Translations under genes and position numbers: made by a program
Notes under the pieces: model-generated
Told to the model about the DNA's origin: nothing
Databases searched by the model: none
The model's input: only the letters and a program-made list of their open reading frames with translations
Part shown: one piece after another, positions 55,127-64,000 of the stretch
Layout of the letters: every line of letters begins with the position of its first letter
Position numbering within the stretch: the first letter of the stretch is position 1
Origin: Escarpia spicata
Lineage: Eukaryota > Annelida > Polychaeta > Sabellida > Siboglinidae
DNA length: 64,000 bases
Direction of reading: 5' to 3'
Assembly (NCBI GenBank): GCA_963995525.1
Contig: OZ023216.1
Coordinates: 36,243,468 to 36,307,467 of the forward strand

Positions 55127-57689
55127 AATTATGTCGTAATTTGTTGCACATTCCCATGACAATAACAGTAAATTATTTTATTAGTGTGACAGTCGCACAA
55201 GATATAACTTACACTATGCACCATAATTGAAATGTGTATAGTCCTTTATATAGTCGGTGTGATGCTAGTAATAAAACAAAGATACTGTAGGTATAGGTAC
55301 TTCTACACTACTCAAGTATGCAATCCACATACAGTACATTAATTCATGTATATTTAATGAATACCATATTATTTTTTCATACTAACATATTTTAACTAAC
55401 TTTAAACAAATCTCAATTATTTTAGCACCAAATATGTGTTTTGGCAGTTTGTAGAGTATTTGTGCTGAATACAACTTACAACACATTAGTTGGCTAGCAT
55501 TTATAAATATTTCCACGTATATCCTTCTTCCAAATGTCTCAGATGAACAACATTCTAATAATTTTACACCCATCCCATCGCAAACATTCATCATAAAGTT
55601 TGAAGACGGCAATTAGATTAATATATTTAGAATATGGCATAATATTTCTTTACACAACGAACTTCTACTTGCGGACATACCCAATAAGGATCGGTGCGAC
55701 CTTATTTTTGCAGCGGTTTTCGCTACAATATAATTAAAGCAATTTTACTGGAGACATTACATACTTACCTATGTATACATATGTATGTATATATACGTAT
55801 ATATATATATATACGTATATATATATGTATATATATATATATGTGTGTATATATATATACGTGTGTATGTATATATATATATATTATATATAGGCCGTAT
55901 ATATGTTGGAGACGTAATATATATATATATATATATGATTGGACAGGTTGCTTTAGAAGATACATATTTTGAACGACCCAAATATCATATTTTGAATAAA
56001 ACTACATCAATATATATAGGGCCTACATGATATAGGCCTACTAAACTAAACTTAACAACAACAACAACAATTATGGACATGTTATTGCAAAGAGAAAAAA
56101 TAACAACAACCCCCACTCTTGCCTAATACGCTAACTCAATTAAAGTTAAATTAATTAGTTATTATTTTTGTGCATGTTCTAGAATTTTATTATATAAATG
56201 CAAAGGTAATTGTTGTTCCACGTTCCACCTATTTGCTTCGTGTTTACAATGTGTTAAGATAACGGTATGACAACATTTACAATTAATGGATTTCGCGACT
56301 GTCCTAATCAGTATCAGTCCAAATTTCACGTTAAATAATATAATGTAAGCGAAAATGTACTTCCGGACATGCGCATTAACGGTCGGTGCAGCAGATTATT
56401 CAGTAGCAGGATTTTTCGCTACAGAGCTTCAGCACTACTGAAAACGTTTCGCCGCCGCGCCGTTCCTTCACCTTGTTGCTGACTGTCTCGGTAGGCTCGA
56501 CTGTGACATCGGTGCAGTTGGAAATGTTTAATAGCATAATAGCAATGCCAGTACTAACAGTAACAGTAGTTTGATGAAATATGAACATCAGTTAAACACT
56601 CCATGCACACACATCCGTTGTATTGATTAATATTTATAAAGTTTTGATGATGGACATGTAATGTAATTTAAGGGCGACTTACGTGATTTATTGTTAATTA
56701 ATTTATGTTGCACCACTGAATGCATATTTGTATCTATCATGTACAAAAGTAAGTATTAACTAATGCATCAGGTTATTATGCTTTATCTCTCTGTCCAAGT
56801 TGACGAGTATGCATTATACTGTTGTACTGGTAGTTATTTGTAACATTATCAGAATGAAGCTTGGCGACTAGAGTACACGACATTGTCTTTGAGGTAGTAG
56901 TTTGTCCGTGCACAGAAGAAAAAAAATCACAGTATTAATTTTTATAACACTATACTTTTATGTATACTAAAGAGTCTGACTTGTGTTATTACGTTGTTTA
57001 TGCATTTATTTGTTTTAAAAATAATAATTTAAAAATACATTTTAATGCAATTTGTTCTTGTCGGCCATCTTTATCATAGTAGACATGTTAAGTGCCAAAA
57101 AGGGTTTTACTTCAACTCATGATGCAAAGGTCCCCTTTGGTACAGAAGCTCCTCGGGGCCATAGAAAAAATTATCCAAAGACACAAGACTTAAAATCCAA
57201 GATGGCCATGGTCACTGTCTTGGAAAACGTTGCCCACTCATAGCTCAGAAACAGTATGTCATAGAAACTATTATGATACATGTTTTCGAGCTAATTTGAG
57301 ATTCTTGAACTCATTTCTGGCATCGATTTAGTATTTGGAATGCATTTGAAGGTCAAATCTGCGGACAAAATGCACAAAGCTGATATTCTGAGAAGGTTTA
57401 TGAAAGCAGAATTTAGAGGCATGAAAGCAAGAACTTCTGATTTAATGCTAAATTGAAAAATTATGTAATAATAATATTTATTGGTTTCCAGATACTTAAG
57501 TTCAGGTTTGGTAATGTACTGAAAATTAGGTCCAAGTATTTTATATAAGTTTGATAGTTTCAGCTTCATGGATAACCAGTCCTTCCAATAGTCTCTCTCT
57601 GAATGTTTCTTGAGATACGAAACTTCAGGTAATAAAATTGTACTTCGTGGTATCTAAATACTATTCCCTTCATCCAGGACTAACCTGAT
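55127..57689. other. No gene; TA/TG microsatellite at 55,786-55,938
   Basis: AT-rich sequence. The TA tract yields artefactual Tyr/Ile ORFs. A small GC-rich patch at 56,430-56,520 lacks recognisable motifs. ATCCAAGATGGCC-type words occur at 57,196 and again at 59,310. Confidence 0.45.
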
Positions 57690-59290
57690 TTCTCATAGAT
57701 CTGTACCTCACTCATGTTATCAGTGTGGGAGCACGTACCTTTACATTGCAGGGAAACATGTAGGGCTGTCCCTGCACGCAGCACTTACAAGGAGTCTTAC
57801 AGTCTTTTTTTCCATTGGCAAATGACGAGCTCTGGCAAGTCCCACAAAATCATGGGAGTTGTGGTGTAGACTGGAGTTGGCACGGAGTGTGGGGACTCTT
57901 TCTGTCATCCCCTCCCGCTGGAGAGACTGAATCTGGAGCTTTAATGAGCGTATTACCCCACACGTTTTCAGAGTAGTCTATCACAGTGGAAACGTGTGGG
58001 GTAATACGCTCATTAAAGCTCCAGAGCTCTACTGCAGAGCGCCGCTGCTTGGAGGCATGTGCTCGAAGTATCTTCCTTTGTGGAAGAAGAGAGAGCTCAT
58101 GTGCAGGCTGGGGTTGGGGCAGGAGAGCAGCTTTAGAGGTAAGGTGAGTTCAGGGAGGGACTGCCACACTGACCAGGCTGTCTTTTTGCTTTTGCCAGAG
58201 AACGCTGAGGTTGCGTCGCATCCAGTTAACGCATGAAATACCGACAGTGCCATTGCCTTGGGTAGTCCAAGTCCGTGTGCGATAACATGCACTGGAATAT
58301 ACCTGAAGTTCCGCCGCATTCCAAAGACAATCCAGAATTCATCAATCCGCTGTCCGAGGGCTACAAAAGTGGAGACGCCCAGCACTACAACATTGCTGTC
58401 ACTGGTTCGGACACTCACTTGACGATGACCGATGTCGGTAGCTGCAGCCACATGCAGAAACATCCTGGTGTCGGCTTCCTCATGTGTGGATGGGGCCAGT
58501 GGACCAATATCAGCGCCTGCCAGTGAACTCACACAGTCACTGCGAATGGTGGTGAAGAACTGCTTGCCATGTGGAAGTTTCATGTGCGTCAAGCTTTTGG
58601 TCACCTCCTCGAAGAAGGTCCACACGTAGGAAGGCAGCCCAATTTCCAGGAACTTTGGTTGAGAGAGTAACTCCGCTGCCTCTTTGTTTCCGAGTTTCTG
58701 ACTTCAGACTCGTCTTGAAGTACACATCCCAGACAATGTCAATCCGGTCATTTGTTTCAAACCAGGTGAGGATGAATGGCACAAATAGTCTCCGATGATC
58801 GCACCATTTCCAGGACGAAGCATTTGAACGAACACAGCACCATCCTACACAGCAGCAGTCGTCGTCATGGGTCTTCGATTGGTGAGATCTGCTGGGACAA
58901 TGCAGTCCAGGATCTCGCTCTTTGTTCCATGGCGCATGTGTCCTTTCCGAGTGGAGGGAGGATAGGCAGAGCTCTCATGGGGAAACACAGACTTGTTGAT
59001 GTTGCGACCAGAATGAGCTGACAGCAAAATATGGGTCATATTGGCTTGTTGGTCCTTGACAATGGCCACCTCTGATTTCCGGCGTGGTTTTGAGAGTGCA
59101 ACCTTGAACAGCTTCAGCTTGGTGTGAGGTATTGGAGCAGTGCATGCCTCCTCCTGGAAGTTGATTCTTTTCTCGACAAATGCTTTGGCTCAACCAGAAG
59201 ACCTTGTCATGTCTCCCTAAAATCATTTCTTTATATTTTTGATTAGTCCATGTCATTTGGTAACAAAATCCATTGAGTGTGGATTTCACA
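57690..59290 (-). pseudogene. Decayed THxEAD/GCD gene, copy A
   Basis: On minus from 59,290, in several frames: SSAYPPSTRKGHMRHGTKSE (59,000), TRKQRGSGVTLSTKVPGNWA (58,690), then the 198-codon frame 58,029-58,625 with APSTHEEADTRMFLHVAAAT, VRTSDSNVVVLGVSTFVALG, FHALTGCDATSAFSGKSKKT. A cysteine-rich tail continues to about 57,690 (CKTPCKCCVQGQPYMFPC). This is an uncharacterised family common in invertebrate genomes, probably mobile. The three acidic motifs (EAD, D-S-[ND], GCD) and GCD-x-x-S-x-F-x-G-K are reminiscent of PIN/FEN-type nucleases, by inference only. Frameshifts make it inactive. Confidence 0.65.
57933..58024. repeat. Perfect 35-bp inverted repeat (hairpin)
   Basis: Arms 57,933-57,967 and 57,990-58,024 are exact complements, starting CTGGAGCTTTAATGAGCG; the loop is 22 bp. 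It lies within the 3' part of copy A and duplicates a piece of it in inverted orientation. Confidence 0.95.
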
Positions 59291-59870
59291 TCCGCTTGCC
59301 TTTACCCGAATCCAAGATGGCCGCCAAAATGCTAGAAAAACACAACGTCTGACCGAATTGACTTAGGAAAGTGATCCTGGGGTCTAGACCTAGGCTTTTG
59401 GGGGCAAAGAATCTATTTCTGAGGTTTTCATCAAGATTGGATGAGTTCTTATTGCAGAACAATCCAATATGGCTTCCAAAATTACTGCCGAAATGCCATA
59501 AATTGAAACGGACATGTCAAATGAACAGGCTATTTATTGATTTCAATCCATTATGAACTCCTCCTTGTCAGTAAACATATAATGTAAGTGACAGTGACTT
59601 GTGACCGTTTCAGAAAACCTACATATCAAGATATTATTATGATGAATATATTACTTCGACTTCATGATAGACCATATCGGGTAGCTGTAACCAGCACTAT
59701 CCAAGTACAGTAAAACTATTGGATGATCAACTGGACACAATTATACCAAAACTATATACCAAAACACCTTCATTATGTGCCTCATTAACATTATGGCAAC
59801 ATTACTCCTGGTCCTCGTTAAACTCATCAATAACGTACTGAATCTCGTCTAATCATCGTCACCTTCATCC
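59291..59870. other. No gene; spacer between the two related pseudogenes
   Basis: Contains an ATCCAAGATGGCCGCCAAAA word. No exon recognised. Confidence 0.4.
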
Positions 59871-60861
59871 TTATGAAGTAGACGCCTTCTTATTGAATGG
59901 GTTGTTGCATTCAAGTCCTCCCCCACAGGCACAAAAGATGGTGCATGCGACTTGGTGTCCAGTACATCCGCAGTTGTTGCCTTTACAGGGTCGCTCTGAC
60001 TCACAGCCGCATCGTATGAGCTTGAGTAGAGACTCAGGAGCTAGGGGTACTCCCCCAACAACAGTGCGAGGATATAGGGTTTTGTCGGCATGGTCTGCCT
60101 CCCAGCCCAACTCTGCTGGCTTGAGGGGAGGGGGGTCTGATTCTAGGGCTCCATACCATTGTGCAACCTGGTAATGGCATCTGAGCACGTTATGGACAAA
60201 TGCATGAGTTGTTGGTGGGAGAGAACATAGTTTGGGGGGGTGGGGGGCATGACAAAGGCAGTACTCGTTCCAGTTTTCAGCCGACATTCGCTGACTGCAC
60301 TCTGTCATGGAGTTACACTGCAGCTTGCTACCATAAAATGCAACCATAAAAGCAGTTGCCTCCCTCTTGACCTGCTCCATATTACCATCAATTTTACCGA
60401 TAGTGTCAAGTTTCAATCCCTTCTTTGCTACTGATATGGTATTTACCTTTCCAACTCCGTAAGTGGCCGCCACAGTATCACATCCACTTATGGCATGCAG
60501 AGCAAGAAACTGTGAGATGATATCGGAGTGCTTCTTCACAGTTGCTGGAAGTCAGCACATGTTCGGCCTTGGATGGGAGACGGCACGATAATGGGACACT
60601 GCAGGTTTTGGGCTGCATAATGGTGGAAAAGTAGTGCAAAACATCCATGTCGTCAGCAACTACGGAGATGCTTGTCTGTGGATCCTGGCCAATGAAAATG
60701 GCCTGCTGGGTCGTGATGATATACGCCCCCTCATGTTTAGAAGCTAGCCGCAAATGAGGTTGTTTTCGCCCTTTGAACACCTGAGTCGAATTAGGGTTAT
60801 TGTGTGAGCTGTGTGTCAATGCAAACTTGTGGGTAACGGTATTGAAAATAGTCACGGACAA
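59871..60861 (-). pseudogene. Decayed THxEAD/GCD gene, copy B
   Basis: Frame 60,478-60,861 carries SKHEGAYIITTQQAIFIGQD and ISVVADDMDVLHYFSTIMQP (degenerate THxEAD and DDTD-type motifs). Frame 59,871-60,539 (222 codons) carries LALHAISGCDTVAATYGVGK, SLPPTTHAFVHNVLRCHYQV, and a cysteine-rich tail CGCESERPCKGNNCGCTGHQ, CTIFCACGGGLECNNPFNKK. It is related to copy A in motif order but clearly a different subfamily. One frameshift at about 60,500 and the H-E-G-A change in the first motif mark decay. The Cys-rich tail may bind zinc or DNA. Confidence 0.65.
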
Positions 60862-61372
60862 ATCGCAAGTGGGTCATATCCTTATTTAAATTACAAAAAT
60901 GGGAAATCTAGCAACAGTCAACTATAGCTTATACATTAAACTAACGGATACATATTATTTAAATATGGATGCCGAGTAAATTATGCGCTTACAGATGCAT
61001 CTTCAAAGAGGACTGTCATCTCAGACAGCTTGTTTTGGCCTACCAGACATACAAGATTATCCCTTATGAAAATATATATTTGAAGAAATGTCACATTATT
61101 GCATGCACCTATACTGTAAGATACATGTTAACACTGCACAATAAAAATAAATTTGGTGTCTTGTGAAATATAACTTTTATGGAAATTTTTATACCTCGGA
61201 CAGGAATTTATTGTCTAAAAGTATAATGACTCAAGTGTAGAGTGGGCTGTATTACATATACATTATTTTGCAGGTCTTGTTTATCATAGTAACAAAGATT
61301 CATGGAATGCAACAAGGTGATGAGATTGTGACAAGTGCAGTATAGATGCCTATATATATATATGTGTGTGTG

Positions 61373-61416
<44 letters not shown>

Positions 61417-62739
61417 TGTGTGTGTGTAGACAGAGACAGAGAGAGCCACCGGGTCGTGCAGTACTTCTTTAACGCATATGTCCTGGAACTGTATGTATCT
61501 CTTTTCTTTGGCGGTGATGCATTCCGCTCGGATGACTTGTTGTTGACATTTTGGGTTGACTTTCTTAAGCATGACATATTTATTACAGCAAAAGATACAA
61601 ACGTATTAAAACGTCAGATTTTTTTAAGGGTGTAGACTGTATAGTGTAGCGCGTACTAAAATGATAAATGGACGTACGAAACACACAATAAGTCGTGTAG
61701 ATAGATATACACAATTTATATCGATACAAAGGTTATGCCTACATTAGACCACTTACTCGAGAATCTTCGCTCCAATTCATAATGTTTAGGGTTAAGTATT
61801 TGCGTTTTTTATTAATATCAGTAGGGCTATTAAACAGTTAATTAGTATTAATTGGTGTTATTGGCTAAGTGTTTAGATGTTTTAAAAATAAATAGTTTAA
61901 TAACGTTTAACTATTGAATAAATATAAGTTTTATTTTAACATTAGTGTAATTTATATATTATTATTGTAGTGTATTATTTTGCTTGTTTAATGTTAGTTT
62001 GTGTTAGTAGTTAGTTAATGTTAGTGAGTTAGTTAGTTGGTTGGTTAGTTAGCTAATTAGTTAGTGTTAAACACTGTAAATTAATGCTTATTACTTATAA
62101 ATTCATATTTAATACAATAATTATTGTTATATTATAACTTTGTATTAAAATTATACATTTTACAACAGGGTGGCTCTTCTGTTAGCGCCATGCATAATGC
62201 ATTAAGCTACCCTTAATGAGAGTCTCCCTGACCATACATTTCTTTACATTTATTTGCTGTATATAACATGTATTTTATGGTCGAATAAATTATTGTGATT
62301 CTGATTCAATAGAAGAAGAAGTGGTGCCACACGGTGAACGGACCCGTACTAATCCATCTCGATCAACATGATGCCATGTAGGCTTGGATGTTAATCACCA
62401 TGACCCAAAGCTTTATTTGGCAAGTTGGGGTAGTCAACGGCGGTTTTTAGAAAAAAGCTAGCCGAAGTTATAGAAACGTGTGCCAATTAAAGTAAATGTG
62501 CAACTAAGGAAGCCAAGGTAAGTAAAATGATGATCCACTGAGCATCATAAGTTGTATAACTGCATACGTACTGTGCCGCGTTTTTGCCAAAAACAGAAAG
62601 CGTCGCATATTGTTATCCTGACCGAGCCGAGCCACTGTCTTCTTCTGTTCCAGTAATCCACTACCGTCATTACTGACGATTTCGTGGATGGTGTGGTGTT
62701 TTGTTGCGTGCGGCAGGTGTGCAGTGGTTATAACTATTT
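60862..62739. other. No gene; (GCGT)n at 61,351-61,427; TTAG-type repeats about 61,980-62,070
   Basis: AT-rich. A possible polyadenylated 3' end (GGTCGAATAAATTATTGTG) at about 62,280-62,300 looks like the end of a plus-strand retroelement, with no body recognised upstream. Confidence 0.5.
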
Positions 62740-63265
62740 ATAAAATCATGTGCAAGTTAAAAACAAACAGGGGTCACTCTTAGTTAGACTCTGTTTGCGG
62801 CAGTGTCGGCAAGGCACTGCTTGAAAGCATCTAGAGAGGGAGATTAAACTGATTGGACGGTTAGATTATTCCAGGGCACTAGTCTATTGTGGCTATAAAA
62901 AAGGACTGTTGGAAAGCCTGTGTTCGGGAACGTTGAACCATTAATTAGAATGGATGTTAAGAGTTCTGTGGCACAGCGGGTACGGGCTGGCATGGATGTC
63001 GACGAGGCCGTTTACGTTTTGATTGAATTCTATAAACTATGCATCATGTTGAGCCTCGCAATACATCTGCACTGTTTTAGGGACTGCCATTGCAATTGGT
63101 TGAGCATGGAGGTTGGGCTGCTGCGGCGCCGCCAGTCACCATAAACGTATCTGGCAGCACACCTCTGTACCATCTCCATTTTGTCGATGTTTCGCTTGGT
63201 GGCAGTATCAGGCCTCGACATTAACACAGGCCCGATGGCCCGGCGCCTTTTTTGAAGCTGTCGAG
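62740..63265 (-). pseudogene. 5'-truncated LINE tail
   Basis: Minus frame 63,030-63,269: RPDTATKRNIDKMEMVQRCA, ARYVYGDWRRRSSPTSMLNQ, LQWQSLKQCRCIARLNMMHS. Then, in another frame, SHNRLVPWNNLTVQSV and SPSLDAFKQCLADTA (62,800-62,900). VQRxAARxV, LxWxSLxxRR and WNxL are standard C-terminal LINE motifs. Truncated near 63,220-63,265. Confidence 0.8.
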
Positions 63266-63269
63266 CCAC

Positions 63270-64000
63270 CAGTTCTTATATTTTACTGGCCCGATGGGCC
63301 ACTGGTTTCCGGTTCTCGAACGCCGCCGATCGCATCGGTTATCAGATGCACTTCGCTAGAATTCTTAGACCCGACCCAGTTATAGGACAATGTAAACATA
63401 ACGTAGATACTAATTCTGATCAATAATTAGTCCAAACTCCAACACATATCATGCGGACGATGGCGTGCAAAGCCATCGAATAAATTTTCTAACCACCGGC
63501 AGCGCAGCCAGTTTTTATGACGAGAGACGCCATTTTGTTTAAGTCCCACGCGTCCCTTGGACACACTTTGTACGGTGGTTGGAAGCTGCCTCGACTTTAG
63601 AATTATGCACGCTTTGTCTTCTCTAGATATATATGAAAGGAATACAGCTTAAATCAAAATTTAACTAGTTGCTAAAGTGACAGAAACCAAATGTAATGCT
63701 GCAAGGTGAAGGCCACCTATTTTGGGTGGTGCCACCCAGCGAATGAACCGTGAAATAGTCTAATGCCTTGATTGACCTGTACATGAAAGCAGCGTCAACT
63801 CATCTACCGACTGACTAGCTGTTGTCACGCTGGCCACACTTTATGTAAATTAGGCAAATACTGTATATATGCATCTGAATACACACTTGAACAATATATT
63901 GTTAGCTTTGGACATCTCATTTTGAACAATCAATATGTGTATAGTAACTTCTAACAACTTTGTTGGTAAAATTATAAAAAAGATATTGTTTTGCACCTCA
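63270..64000. other. No gene seen
   Basis: Mixed sequence with small GGCCCGATGGCC(C)-type repeats at about 63,230-63,300. No exon or element recognised. Confidence 0.4.

Noticed and set aside
56400..56588. 62-codon minus ORF in a GC-rich patch
   Set aside because: No splice sites, motif or similarity recognised.

Overview
This window looks like an animal (metazoan) nuclear genome, AT-rich and dominated by transposable elements. It carries at least ten distinct LINE copies (some as fragments), several tRNA-derived SINEs, remnants of hAT and PIF/Harbinger DNA transposons, two Ty3/Gypsy tails, and long micro- and minisatellites. A marine lophotrochozoan such as a mollusc fits this repeat mix, but that is an inference. 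Nothing supports a bacterial or organellar origin: there are no operons and no long intact ORFs, and several exon-like blocks have GT/AG borders.

Host genes are sparse. The best host exon is a 125-bp minus-strand exon at 2608-2732 that matches the start of the RRM of the minor-spliceosome protein SNRNP35. A degenerate hAT element (804-2275, exact 8-bp target duplication) lies just downstream of it in gene orientation. A second plausible host exon (8949-9042) sits directly behind a 37-bp minisatellite whose unit resembles a 3' splice site.

Layout: 0-4.5 kb LINE fragment, hAT, SNRNP35 exon, modular ATGGCGGCC repeats; 4.8-8.25 kb a degenerate LINE; 8.6-9.0 kb minisatellite and exon; 10.3-12.7 kb a LINE on minus; 15-17 kb two LINEs on minus, abutting; 17.6-21.2 kb two LINEs on plus, each missing part of the RT core; 22.0-36.4 kb a nested locus; 36.4-41.8 kb mostly unannotatable; 41.8-46.6 kb trinucleotide repeat, Gypsy tail, Rex1/Babar-like LINE, HARBI1-like remnant, LINE fragment; 46.6-52.6 kb a repeat family built on GATGCG units (three copies) and a Harbinger-type MITE; 52.6-57.6 kb Gypsy tail, tRNA-like sequences and microsatellites; 57.7-60.9 kb two related decayed genes on minus with THxEAD and GCD motifs; 62.7-63.3 kb a LINE tail.

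The most interesting object is a 12,073-bp element at 23371-35443. Its two arms are inverted copies of about 2.47 kb. It is flanked by the 8-bp duplication AGTCATAT. It interrupts a LINE whose reading frame is restored when the element and one duplication are removed. It carries remains of a spliced gene with a SWIM-like zinc finger, and the first exons of that gene lie inside the inverted arms, so each arm has its own copy. The LINE in turn sits in a 25-bp minisatellite. This looks like a long-TIR DNA transposon whose family I cannot name.

Limits: exon borders, element families and similarities were judged by eye from translated sequence and remembered family motifs. No search or alignment program was run.
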